A stretch of 64,000 bases of DNA from the NCBI GenBank assembly GCA_002421605.1, contig DISJ01000009.1, positions 441,719-505,718 of the forward strand, in the 5' to 3' direction. Below, piece after piece: positions 52,862-61,089 of this stretch (the first letter of the stretch is position 1; each line of letters starts with the position of its first letter). Under the pieces are notes generated by a model. That model ran no database searches, was not told the DNA's origin, and worked only from the letters and a program-made list of their open reading frames with translations. A program made the position numbers and the translations under genes. The DNA is from Rhodobacteraceae bacterium UBA6213 (GTDB lineage Bacteria > Pseudomonadota > Alphaproteobacteria > Rhodobacterales > Rhodobacteraceae).

Positions 52862-53102
52862 ATATCGTTTCCTCTAGAGAGCACTCCCGGCGTTCCGGGT
52901 CTCCCATCCAAAATAGCGGCCCCATTGCCGCCGCCCCCTATCCTTTGCATGTGGCCGGGGGCATGGCCTCACGTCGCAGATTGCGCGCGTCTACAGGATT
53001 GCGGGCTAAATTGAAAGCACCGAGTTCGCCGTTCGTCCGGGCTGTACTTGTCGTATTCGGCAAGTTTGTGCGGCTATGGAGAGGCGCACGGCGCAGCCGC
53101 AA
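52862..53102. other. Intergenic leader between rpsO and pnp
   Basis: Part of a 298-base gap, which should hold the pnp promoter and 5' leader on the minus strand. I see no conserved protein frame; a 72-codon forward frame here is Arg/Ala-rich with no family likeness. The segment next to pnp includes short GC hairpins, but I cannot identify the site at which Pnp would regulate its own mRNA. Confidence 0.5.
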
Positions 53103-53136
53103 AGCAAAACGCCCACGCCTTGCGGCGCGGGCGTTT
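53103..53136 (-). terminator. Intrinsic terminator of rpsO
   Basis: On the minus strand, AAACGCCC-G-CGCC pairs with GGCG-T-GGGCGTTT (13 pairs including one G-U) with a GCAA loop and a following U-tract. Confidence 0.9.
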
Positions 53137-53159
53137 GAAAAGCTCTACGAAAGACCCGC

Positions 53160-53429
53160 TTAGCGGCGCAGTTCCAGACGTTCGATCAGCGTGGTATAAC
53201 GCGCGGCATTTTTGCCCTTGAGGTAGTCGAGCAGGCGGCGGCGCTGGGCCACCATCATCAGCAGACCACGGCGGGAATGGTTGTCTTTTTTGTGGTCCTT
53301 GAAGTGTTCGGTCAGCGTCGCGATGCGCGAGGTAAGAATCGCAACCTGCACTTCGGGCGAACCAGTGTCGCCTTCTTTGGTGCCGAATTCTTTGATAAGG
53401 CGGGCTTTTTCTTCAGCGGTAATCGACAT
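53160..53429 (-). CDS. rpsO: 30S ribosomal protein S15
   Basis: An 89-residue protein of the expected length. GDTGSPEVQVAILTSRI near 19-35, HKKDNHSRRGLLMMVAQRRRLLDYLKGKN near 46-74 and the final LIERLELRR identify S15, which binds the central domain of 16S rRNA. AAGGAGTAACCG precedes the ATG. The upstream leader can form small hairpins and may mediate S15 autoregulation, as known elsewhere, but I cannot show it here. Confidence 0.98.
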   Translation of the reverse strand: MSITAEEKARLIKEFGTKEGDTGSPEVQVAILTSRIATLTEHFKDHKKDNHSRRGLLMMVAQRRRLLDYLKGKNAARYTTLIERLELRR

Positions 53430-53575
53430 CGGTTACTCCTTGGTTTTGGGTTGACGGCACAAGCCGGGATGTCGTCCAGCAGGGCCCTTGGCCCGCCAAT
53501 CAAGGCGGATGCGCGCATATAGGGGAAAAGCGCGCGAAAGAAAAGCGGCAATCGCGGCCAGGCGCAGGGCGCACC

Positions 53576-54598
53576 CTATTGCGCGGCGATTGCTGGCAGC
53601 TCGAGCGCAGGCTGCAAGGCAATGTCGGCCACGATCAGTCCGGCGCCGTGCAGCACCTCAACCAAGGCCACGCCGTCAAGCTTGATCCAGATCGAGTCGG
53701 ATGCCGAGGTCGAGGGTTCAAGGCTTACTTGCGGGTCAGGATGCGCCGTGGGGTCATAGACCAACACGATCTGGTCAAGTTCCGGCTCAAAAAGAATGGT
53801 GGCGGGGTGCGCCGGGTCGATCCAGTCGCCGACCGCGAAAATGTCTGCGCCTTCGCCGCCGTTGCCAAAATCGTTGCTGCCCAGCACCAGCACATCATCG
53901 CCGCGCCCGCCATTCAGCAGGTCTTGCCCGGTGTCGATGTCACCTCGCCCTGTTTCTGGGTCGGCCACGCGGCCAATCAAAACATCATTGCCTGCATCAC
54001 CGAAAAGCTCATCAGACCCAAGGTCGCCGGTCAGGGTATCGTCGCCGTCGCAGCCCTGCAGGCTGTCGTTGCCCGCGCCCCCCGCCAGCACGTCTCCGCC
54101 GCTGCCGCCCAACATCAGATCAGCCCCGTCGCCACCCCACAAGATGTCGTCGCCCATGCCGCCCAGAAGCGTATCGTCGCCAGCGTCGCCTGCAAGCGTA
54201 TCGTGCCCGTCATCGCCTGAAAGCGCATCGTTGCCAGCGCCGCCCGAAAGCTGGTCATCGCCGGTGCCGCCATGCATGTCGTCGCTGCCCGCGCCGCCCG
54301 ACAGCGCGTCATTGCCGCCGTAACCGTTCAACTGGTCGTCGCCGCCGAGCCCGTCGATGCTGTCGTCTTTCGCATCGCCCCAAAGAATATCGTCGGACGT
54401 GTCATCCGCGGTCGCCGGCGAGGCCGCGACCTCGGGTGCATAAAGGTCGGGGTCCAACTCGCAATCACTTTCGGAAATGTTGGTGGGAAGAAGCTCATCC
54501 TGCTCTTCTTCGGCCTCCTCGGGTGGACCGAAAAAAGAAAAAATATCTGCCGAAAACCCGAGAAGCAGCAGCCCCAGAACACCAGTCATCAGCATCAT
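53576..54598 (-). CDS. Membrane-anchored RTX (hemolysin-type calcium-binding repeat) protein
   Basis: About 340 residues. The N-terminus is a single hydrophobic segment (MMLMTGVLGLLLLGF) followed by an acidic Glu/Asp-rich linker. From about residue 65 to 215 there are roughly 16 uninterrupted nine-residue repeats of the GGxGxDxLx type (for example GGAGNDALSG, GDAGDDTLLGG). The C-terminal about 110 residues are strand-like with no repeats. RTX proteins normally lack an N-terminal anchor and use type I secretion via the C-terminus; no transporter is adjacent. I chose the ATG at 54598; a TTG 21 codons upstream is possible. Confidence 0.83.
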   Translation of the reverse strand: MMLMTGVLGLLLLGFSADIFSFFGPPEEAEEEQDELLPTNISESDCELDPDLYAPEVAASPATADDTSDDILWGDAKDDSIDGLGGDDQLNGYGGNDALSGGAGSDDMHGGTGDDQLSGGAGNDALSGDDGHDTLAGDAGDDTLLGGMGDDILWGGDGADLMLGGSGGDVLAGGAGNDSLQGCDGDDTLTGDLGSDELFGDAGNDVLIGRVADPETGRGDIDTGQDLLNGGRGDDVLVLGSNDFGNGGEGADIFAVGDWIDPAHPATILFEPELDQIVLVYDPTAHPDPQVSLEPSTSASDSIWIKLDGVALVEVLHGAGLIVADIALQPALELPAIAAQ

Positions 54599-54698
54599 AG
54601 CGACTGCCCCCCCAATGGCGCTCGCGAGTGTGCATTTACACCCAGGCAGGGGCTGCTCCAAAGCAGAATGTAATTAATAGTTTAACGAAACGAGTGTG

Positions 54699-55232
54699 TT
54701 AACCATGTATTGGGGGAAACCATAGCGCGGGTTGGCGCTCGTAACTGATGTAAAGCGGGTGGCGCGGCGCGCCTGACTGTGTGAGCCCCAGGTGGTAAAG
54801 CGCCTGCTTTTTCGCGCGCAGCGCGGCCTCGACTGCTGATCCGCGGCCCAGATGCACGCCATGCGCACCCCAGGCGCAAACTATGCGGTCGTCAGGGTTT
54901 GCCGCCCAATCAAGGCTTTCGGCAATTGCCGCGTCGTTGCCGGGGCCAATCGGGTCGGGCGCAGCGCGCATTTCGCGCGGATCGGTGGCGCGAAAGGCGA
55001 AGATGTTTGTCACACGAAAGCCGCCAAATCCTAAGGCCCGCGCCCGTCGTTCGCAACGCTCGACCGTGGGGTCATTTTGCGTTTCGGTTGCGGTCGAGGG
55101 GTTTAGCAGAATGAACAAAGCCCGCGGTGCTTGCGGCTGCCACACGCGGGTCAACAGATACCGATACCGCTCGCAGTCAGAAAAGACCGCGCTGCTTGCC
55201 GCGTCGCCCTTGATGTGGTTTCGGGTGATCAT
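54699..55232 (-). CDS. DUF1643 family protein
   Basis: A 177-residue protein with the family pattern FILLNPSTATETQNDPTVERCERRA near 41-65 and VTNIFAFRATDPREM near 74-88, later IVCAWGAHGVH and the C-terminal LYISYERQP. Members are widespread in bacteria and some phages and have no assigned function. The ATG at 55232 has AAAGGGC upstream. It is on the same strand as truB, 55 bases downstream of it. Confidence 0.9.
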   Translation of the reverse strand: MITRNHIKGDAASSAVFSDCERYRYLLTRVWQPQAPRALFILLNPSTATETQNDPTVERCERRARALGFGGFRVTNIFAFRATDPREMRAAPDPIGPGNDAAIAESLDWAANPDDRIVCAWGAHGVHLGRGSAVEAALRAKKQALYHLGLTQSGAPRHPLYISYERQPALWFPPIHG

Positions 55233-55287
55233 TGCCCTTTGTCGCGCAGGGTTCGTGCCTGCGCAAGTGCCGCCGCCCGCGGCGCTG

Positions 55288-56187
55288 TCAGATGTTGAAA
55301 ACCCGGTTCGGGTGCAATTCACCCGATCGGTAAATGCCTGCCGCTATCGCCTTGCCCTGAAAACTTGCCCAGGCGGGTTCGCCGTATTCAACGGCGGTCA
55401 CCACCGCGCCGGGGTTGCCGTTGCGCAGCCGCACCGCGCCTTCTGCCGTGGCCTTCAGCTCTGGCAAGTCGGTCAGTCCGAGTTCCAGCGGTAAGAGATG
55501 CGCTTCCAGTTCCGGCGTACGTGCGAGACATTCAATCTCGTCCATGCTCAACCCTTCAGACGCGTCGAACGGCCCCGACCAAACGCGGCGCAGCGTCAGC
55601 ACATGGCCAAAACAACCGAGCGTCGCGCCCAGGTCGCGCGCTATGGCGCGCACATAGCCACCCTTGCCGCAGACCATTTCCAGCTCGAGCGTATCGGCAT
55701 CGGGGCGCGCGATCACCTCAAGGCTCTCAACCCAAAGCGGGCGCGCGGCAAGTTCCATCGTCTCGCCCGCCCGCGCCAGATCATAGGCGCGTTCGCCATC
55801 AACCTTGACCGCCGAATACTGCGGCGGCACCTGTTGAATCTCGCCGCGAAAGGCGGGCAGCGCGGCGGCGATTTCGCCATCCGAGGGTCTAACCACCGCG
55901 CTGGCAATCACCGTGCCTTCGGCGTCATCCGTATTGGTGGCGGCGCCAAAACGCATGGTGAAACGATAGCATTTCAGCGCATCGGTGATGTAGGGTACGG
56001 TCTTGGTTGCCTCGCCCAGCGCCACAGCCAGCACACCAGTTGCGCCGGGGTCGAGCGTGCCTGCGTGGCCTGCCTTTTTGGCGTCAAACGCCCAGCGCAC
56101 CTTGCCCACGACCGCAGTCGAGGTGATGCCTGCAGGCTTGTCCACGATCAGCCAGCCCGAAACATCGCGGCCCTTCTTGCGTGCCAT
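55288..56187 (-). CDS. truB: tRNA pseudouridine-55 synthase
   Basis: A 299-residue enzyme making the universal pseudouridine 55 in tRNA. It has DKPAGITSTAVVGKVRWAF near 15-33 and the catalytic Asp in KAGHAGTLDPGATGVLAVALGEATK near 37-60. GGYVRAIARDLGATLGCFGHV near 183 matches the second core. It follows rbfA by 52 bases, a common pairing. Confidence 0.97.
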   Translation of the reverse strand: MARKKGRDVSGWLIVDKPAGITSTAVVGKVRWAFDAKKAGHAGTLDPGATGVLAVALGEATKTVPYITDALKCYRFTMRFGAATNTDDAEGTVIASAVVRPSDGEIAAALPAFRGEIQQVPPQYSAVKVDGERAYDLARAGETMELAARPLWVESLEVIARPDADTLELEMVCGKGGYVRAIARDLGATLGCFGHVLTLRRVWSGPFDASEGLSMDEIECLARTPELEAHLLPLELGLTDLPELKATAEGAVRLRNGNPGAVVTAVEYGEPAWASFQGKAIAAGIYRSGELHPNRVFNI

Positions 56188-56239
56188 GCCTTACCCCTTG
56201 TTGGTGAAGTCCGCCTGCTAGCGCGCTGCCTGCAGCGCG

Positions 56240-56674
56240 TCAATCGCTGCTGGTTTCGTCGTCCGCCGGTGGCTCATCGGGTTTGGCAATGTCGCGCTGC
56301 ACGGTCTCGTCGGAAAACAGGCGCCGCACGTCGTCAAGCCGGTCGAAGGTCATGTCGAGCTGAAAGCGCAGCTCGGGCGTAACCCTCAGCGTCATTCCAC
56401 GCGAAACGAGGTGGCGCAGTTCGCCCGTCCGACGCCTTAGCGCCTTGAGCATTTCCTCGCCGCCCACCCCGCCGAGCGGCAAGACATAGACCGTGGCGAT
56501 ATGCAGATCCGGCGACAGGCGCACTTCGCCCACCGTCACCGAAATGCTTGCCAGAATATCGTCATGTGCTTCGCCGCGTGCGAGCACTTCCGAAAGATTG
56601 CGCCGAATCGCTTCGCCGACGCGAAGCTGACGTTGCGAGGGGCCTTGGCCCTTGGGAAAACGGTTGGTTGCCAT
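56240..56674 (-). CDS. rbfA: Ribosome-binding factor A
   Basis: A 144-residue KH-like protein that matures the 5' end of 16S rRNA. SQRQLRVGEAIRRNLSEVL near 14-32, SPDLHIATVYVLPLGG near 56-71 and the late MTLRVTPELRFQLDMTFDRLDDVRRLF define it. The start is the ATG at 56674, where homology begins; longer frames run into the dapB divergent region. The C-terminal tail is acidic. It forms an operon with truB. Confidence 0.95.
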   Translation of the reverse strand: MATNRFPKGQGPSQRQLRVGEAIRRNLSEVLARGEAHDDILASISVTVGEVRLSPDLHIATVYVLPLGGVGGEEMLKALRRRTGELRHLVSRGMTLRVTPELRFQLDMTFDRLDDVRRLFSDETVQRDIAKPDEPPADDETSSD

Positions 56675-56768
56675 GTGCCCCATGTAGGGCAGGTGCGCGC
56701 TTGCCGCAACGGGGCTTTGCCAAGCCGCGCCGCAACAGGTAAGGAAAGCTGAAAGGGCGGGGGCGCGA

Positions 56769-57593
56769 ATGAACGAATTGCCGGGCATCGTGATTACCGG
56801 AGCATCGGGGCGAATGGGCCGGATGCTTGCGGCAACCATTATGGCGTCGGGCAAGGCGCAACTCGTTGGCGCGCTTGAGCGTCCCGGTCACGCGTGGATT
56901 GGCCAGGATCACGGCACGGCACTTGGCGGCACGCCAAGCGGCCTGATCGTCAGCGACGACCCGCTAGAGGCTTTTGCGCGCGCGCAGGCAATCATCGACT
57001 TTACCGCCCCGCCGGCCACCGTGGAATTTGCAGCGCTTGCGGCGCAAGCGCGCGCCGTGCACGTGATCGGCACCACGGGGCTTGAGCCCGAGCATCTTGC
57101 GCATATCAAGGCTGCGGCGCGGCACGCGGTGATCGTGCGGGCGGGCAACATGAGCCTTGGCGTCAACCTTTTGGTGCAACTGACGCGCAAGGTGGCCGAA
57201 GTGCTAGATGCCGACTGGGATGTGGAAATCCTTGAAGCGCATCACCGCATGAAGGTCGATGCCCCCTCCGGAACGGCGCTGATGCTGGGTCAGGCGGCAG
57301 CCGAAGGGCGTGGCATATCGCTCGATTCCAACCGCGAGGCGGGGCGCGACGGGATCACTGGCGCGCGTCGCCCCGGTGCAATCGGCTTTGCCAGTCTGCG
57401 CGGCGGCGATTTTGTGGGCGAACATGACGTGATCTTTGCCGGTGCGGGCGAGCGGATCGTGCTGCGCCATGTTGCCACAGATCGCGCCATCTTTGCGCGT
57501 GGCGCATTGCGGGCCGCCATTTGGGGCCAAGGGCAAAAGCCCGGCGAATACGACATGATTGACGTGCTCGGCCTGCGCGTTTCTTCGCTCTGA
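56769..57593 (+). CDS. dapB: 4-hydroxy-tetrahydrodipicolinate reductase
   Basis: A 274-residue enzyme of the lysine/diaminopimelate pathway. It has the dinucleotide loop ITGASGRMGRML near 9-20, the GTTG turn near 103-106 and the active-site stretch EAHHRMKVDAPSGTAL near 158-173 with the catalytic His and Lys. The C-terminal HVATDRAIFARGAL is typical. It supplies precursor for peptidoglycan. It diverges from rbfA over 94 bases. Confidence 0.97.
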   Translation: MNELPGIVITGASGRMGRMLAATIMASGKAQLVGALERPGHAWIGQDHGTALGGTPSGLIVSDDPLEAFARAQAIIDFTAPPATVEFAALAAQARAVHVIGTTGLEPEHLAHIKAAARHAVIVRAGNMSLGVNLLVQLTRKVAEVLDADWDVEILEAHHRMKVDAPSGTALMLGQAAAEGRGISLDSNREAGRDGITGARRPGAIGFASLRGGDFVGEHDVIFAGAGERIVLRHVATDRAIFARGALRAAIWGQGQKPGEYDMIDVLGLRVSSL

Positions 57594-57644
57594 AATACAC
57601 CACAGGGGTGGCTGGGGGCACGGACGCCCCGGGTCCCGCACCGA

Positions 57645-57824
57645 CTAAAAGTCGATCGCAATGCCCTTTTTCTCCCAGTCGCCATAGCGCACGGGTTCTG
57701 GGCCGTCGCGGCCGCCAAGCTCTGTGGGCAGAGCCGCTTTCTTTGCCGCAGCCTTGCGCCGCGCCTCGGCTTCGGCAAGGGCGCGGCGGGCTGCGGGGGG
57801 TAGATCGGGGCGTTCGTCGCTCAA
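57645..57824 (-). CDS. Succinate dehydrogenase assembly factor 4 family (DUF1674)
   Basis: A 59-residue protein starting at TTG, with AAGGAG seven bases upstream. The last 23 residues carry the family signature, with GGRDGPEPVRYGDWEKKG leading into AIDF at the end. SdhAF4 proteins help SDH flavination and assembly. The unusual start and small size make it easy to miss. No sdh genes are in the window. Confidence 0.9.
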   Translation of the reverse strand: MSDERPDLPPAARRALAEAEARRKAAAKKAALPTELGGRDGPEPVRYGDWEKKGIAIDF

Positions 57825-57897
57825 AGTGGTCTCCTTGTGCCGATAGGCGCCATGATATAGGCGGCGCCAACAGGTGCAACAGGCAAGGGGGCCGGGC

Positions 57898-59169
57898 ATG
57901 AACAGGGCAGATCCGGCGCGCCAGGCCGCCGCCGCACTGATTCTCGGCGTTACCGAGGGTGGTGCGACACTTTCCGATCTTCTGGCCAATGGGGCGCTGT
58001 CGTCTCTGGCACCGCCAGACCGGGCACGCGCGCAACGTCTGGCGTTGCTGACCCTGCGCCACCTTGGCAGTGCCGATGCAGTGCTGCGCGCGCACCTGCG
58101 CCGCACGCCACCGCCCGAGATATTGGCAATTTTGCGCCTTGCCACGGTCGAGATGCTTGAAGAAGGCGCGCCCGCGCATGGCGTGGTCGATGCGGCGGTG
58201 ACTTTGGCGCGCGGTCGGGCAGAGAGTTTTGCCGGGCTGGTCAACGCGGTGGCGCGCAAGGTTGGCGCGACATCGCCCGAGACATGGACAGCGCTGCCGC
58301 CTCCGGCCATGCCCGATTGGCTGCGCGGGCGGCTGATGAACGCTTGGGGCAGGCGCGCGGTTCTGGCGATGGAACTGGCGCATCGGCGTGGCGCGCCGCT
58401 TGATCTGACCCCGAAGTCGGGCGATGCGGCGGGGTTGGCAGAAACACTTGGCGGCGCGGTCACTGCCACCGGATCGGTGCGGTTATCGGGGCACCCCAAG
58501 CAGGTTTCGCAGTTGCCCGGCTATACGGCGGGCGATTGGTGGGTGCAGGACGCGGCGGCCGCATTGCCCGCGCGGGTGCTTGCACCACGTGCGGGCGAAC
58601 GCGTGCTTGATCTATGCGCCGCACCGGGAGGCAAAACGCTGCAACTGGCGGCAGCCGGGGCTTCGGTCACTGCGCTCGACATTTCAGCGCCGCGTATGGC
58701 GCGGCTTGCCGCGAACCTCGCGCGCTGTGGCGTCGAGGCGACACAGGTTGTTGCCGATGCGCTTGTTTGGGCACCCGAAACACCATTCGATGCGGTGCTG
58801 CTTGATGCACCTTGCTCGGCCACGGGCACGATTCGGCGCCACCCCGACCTGCCTTTTGCGCGCGACCCGGCAAGTTTGCGTGCACTTGCGGCGCTGCAGG
58901 CGGAACTGATCGACCGGGCGCTTGGGTTTCTCGCGCCGGGCGGAAGGCTGGTCTTTGCCACCTGTTCGCTACTGCGCGAAGAGGGCGAAGAACAAGTAAC
59001 GGCGGCTCTTGCGCGCCATCCGGGGCTTGTCGTCGATACGGCGGCGCTGGCGTTGCCGGGCGTTGAAGCCGGCTGGATCGGGCCCGAAGGTGGGCTGCGG
59101 CTGCGCCCTGATTATTGGCCCGAAACCGGCGGTATCGACGGCTTTCTTATTGCCTGTCTGCGCCGCTGA
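57898..59169 (+). CDS. rsmB: 16S rRNA (cytosine-967-C5)-methyltransferase family (RsmB)
   Basis: A 423-residue protein with an N-terminal NusB-like helical domain (about 1-140) and a C-terminal SAM methyltransferase. LDLCAAPGGKTLQLAAAG near 236-253 is the SAM loop, LLDAPCSATGTIRRHPDL near 300 carries one catalytic Cys and FATCSLLREEGEEQV near 350 the other. I chose the ATG at 57898, which has AAGGGGG upstream, over an ATG eight codons earlier. The target base is inferred from family. Confidence 0.9.
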   Translation: MNRADPARQAAAALILGVTEGGATLSDLLANGALSSLAPPDRARAQRLALLTLRHLGSADAVLRAHLRRTPPPEILAILRLATVEMLEEGAPAHGVVDAAVTLARGRAESFAGLVNAVARKVGATSPETWTALPPPAMPDWLRGRLMNAWGRRAVLAMELAHRRGAPLDLTPKSGDAAGLAETLGGAVTATGSVRLSGHPKQVSQLPGYTAGDWWVQDAAAALPARVLAPRAGERVLDLCAAPGGKTLQLAAAGASVTALDISAPRMARLAANLARCGVEATQVVADALVWAPETPFDAVLLDAPCSATGTIRRHPDLPFARDPASLRALAALQAELIDRALGFLAPGGRLVFATCSLLREEGEEQVTAALARHPGLVVDTAALALPGVEAGWIGPEGGLRLRPDYWPETGGIDGFLIACLRR

Positions 59170-59295
59170 ACACGCGTCACGCATTTGGCAATGCGTCGTC
59201 AACCGAATTGAGCGGTGACAGTGGCTGGGCTGCTGGCTATGGTGCGCCAGCGCGATGGCACAGGCGCACAGGCGCGGGAATTGGCGACCGGCAGC

Positions 59296-61074
59296 ATGGC
59301 AAGCAGTAAACGGCGGCAGAGTGACTACGGGGCGAAGCCGGGCTGGCTTGCCCGCGCCAACTATCGCTTTTCGAACCGCATGCAGGCGCTGCGCGCGGCA
59401 CGTGCGCGCCCGGCTACCGGCTTTGTCAGCCAACCCGAACCGCGCACCATCGGCAGTCAGGCACGTGGGCGGCAGTTGCTGGCAGGCAATTTTCTGTTTG
59501 CAGGTTTTCTGATCGAAGGCCCCGGCCTATCGATCTGGAATCTGCCGATGCCCGAGCGCAGCTTTGAACAGGCGTTGCATGGCTGTACCTGGCTTGACGA
59601 TCTGGCCGCGTTGGGCGACGGGGCAGCACGAGAGCGTGCTCAAGATTGGGTGTTTGGCTGGATTGACCGTTATGGGCAGGGCCGCGGCCCCGGCTGGACG
59701 CCGGATCTGACCGCGCGGCGACTGATTCGCTGGATCAATCATGCCATCTTGCTGCTCAACGGGCGCGACCGGGTGTCGGCGGACAAGTTTTTCCGGTCGC
59801 TATCGCAACAAATGCTGTTTCTGGTGCGGCGCTGGCGTGCGACCAGCCCGGGTGTTGCCCGTTTCGAGGCGCTGACCGGGTTGATCTATGCGGGGCTCGC
59901 GCTGACCGGAATGGAGCGATATGTGCCGCGCGCAGCTGCGGCACTGGCGCGCGAATGCGAGCTTCAGATTGATGCCCATGGTGGTATTCCCACCCGCAAC
60001 CCCGAAGAATTGCTTGAGGTTTTCACGCTGCTCACTTGGGCCACCGCGGCGCTAGGTGAGGCCGGGCGAAGCCCGCACCCGTCGCTATTGGCGGCGATCG
60101 CGCGCATTGCCCCCACATTGCGCGCCCTGCGCCACGCCGACGGAGGACTGGCGCGGTTTCATGGCGGCGGGCGGGGCCTTGAGGGGCGACTCGATCAGGC
60201 GCTGGCTGCCTCCGGGGTGCGTGCGCATGCCACTGAAGGCCCCGCGATGGGTTTTGTGCGGCTGCACGGCGGGCGCACGACGGTCATTGTCGATGCAGCA
60301 CCTCCGCCGAGCGGGCGCGCGTCGGTCAATGCGCATGCCTCGACATTGGCGCTGGAGCTGACTTCGGGACGCCGCCCGCTGATCGTCAATTGCGGCTCTG
60401 GCGCGGCATTTGGGCCCGAATGGCGGCGCGCCGGTCGGGCTACGCCTAGCCATTCGACGCTGTGCATCCGGGGTTATTCTTCGTCGCGGCTGGCGCATGC
60501 GGGGTTGATCGGCGGCGGTGCCGAGATGTTAGCAGATGCGCCCCACGAAGTTTGGCAGAAAACCGAGTTGGGCGACGTCGGCACACGGCTGATCTTTGGT
60601 CATGATGGGTATGTTGCCACGCACGGGCTGACCCATGTGCGCGAACTGGAACTTGCGCTCGACGGTCGGGTTCTGGTGGGCGCCGATACGCTGGGCGCGA
60701 TGACGGCAACAGACCGGCGCCGCTTTGATGCAGTGATGGCGCGCAGCCACCACGCAGGCGTGGCTTTTGACATCCGCTTTCATCTGCACCCCGAGGTTGA
60801 TGCCGCCCTTGACCTTGGTGGCACGGCGGTTTCGCTGGCGCTGAAAAGCGGTGAGATCTGGATCTTCCGACCCGAGGCGGGGGCGGAAATGTCGCTTGAG
60901 GCTTCGGTCTATCTGGAAAAAGGTCGCTTGCGCCCGCGCGGCAGCCGCCAGATCGTGCTTTCGGGCGAGGTATCCGATTATGCCTGCCAGATAGGCTGGA
61001 CCTTGGCGAAGGCACAAGATACCCCCACGGTACTGCGTGATCTAGAGCGTGGTGAGCCCCAAATCGACGAATAA
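59296..61074 (+). CDS. Heparinase II/III-like protein
   Basis: About 592 residues. An alpha-helical N-terminal domain (about 40-330: GNFLFAGFLIEGPG, TARRLIRWINHA) is followed by a beta-sandwich half (from about 350: HGGRTTVIVDAAPPPSG, STLCIRGYSSSRLAH). This is the heparinase II/III architecture common next to purH in Rhodobacterales; the true substrate is not known and there is no signal peptide. The start is uncertain. In-frame GTG 59215, ATG 59239 and ATG 59296 exist; I chose the last because the family core begins soon after it. Confidence 0.82.
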   Translation: MASSKRRQSDYGAKPGWLARANYRFSNRMQALRAARARPATGFVSQPEPRTIGSQARGRQLLAGNFLFAGFLIEGPGLSIWNLPMPERSFEQALHGCTWLDDLAALGDGAARERAQDWVFGWIDRYGQGRGPGWTPDLTARRLIRWINHAILLLNGRDRVSADKFFRSLSQQMLFLVRRWRATSPGVARFEALTGLIYAGLALTGMERYVPRAAAALARECELQIDAHGGIPTRNPEELLEVFTLLTWATAALGEAGRSPHPSLLAAIARIAPTLRALRHADGGLARFHGGGRGLEGRLDQALAASGVRAHATEGPAMGFVRLHGGRTTVIVDAAPPPSGRASVNAHASTLALELTSGRRPLIVNCGSGAAFGPEWRRAGRATPSHSTLCIRGYSSSRLAHAGLIGGGAEMLADAPHEVWQKTELGDVGTRLIFGHDGYVATHGLTHVRELELALDGRVLVGADTLGAMTATDRRRFDAVMARSHHAGVAFDIRFHLHPEVDAALDLGGTAVSLALKSGEIWIFRPEAGAEMSLEASVYLEKGRLRPRGSRQIVLSGEVSDYACQIGWTLAKAQDTPTVLRDLERGEPQIDE

Positions 61075-61089
61075 ACCAGAGGAAATGCT

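Noticed and set aside
52945..53163. 72-codon forward reading frame between pnp and rpsO
   Set aside because: Arg/Ala-rich, no ribosome binding site, overlaps the rpsO terminator on the opposite strand and resembles no family; typical of chance frames in GC-rich DNA.
54660..54705. CtrA binding site in the AT-rich patch before the RTX gene
   Set aside because: TTAA repeats are present but spaced 4 and 13 bases apart, not the 7 required.
57825..58499. Upstream extension of the DUF1674 frame into rsmB antisense
   Set aside because: Homology begins only at the TTG at 57824, which has its own ribosome binding site; the rest is the shadow of rsmB.
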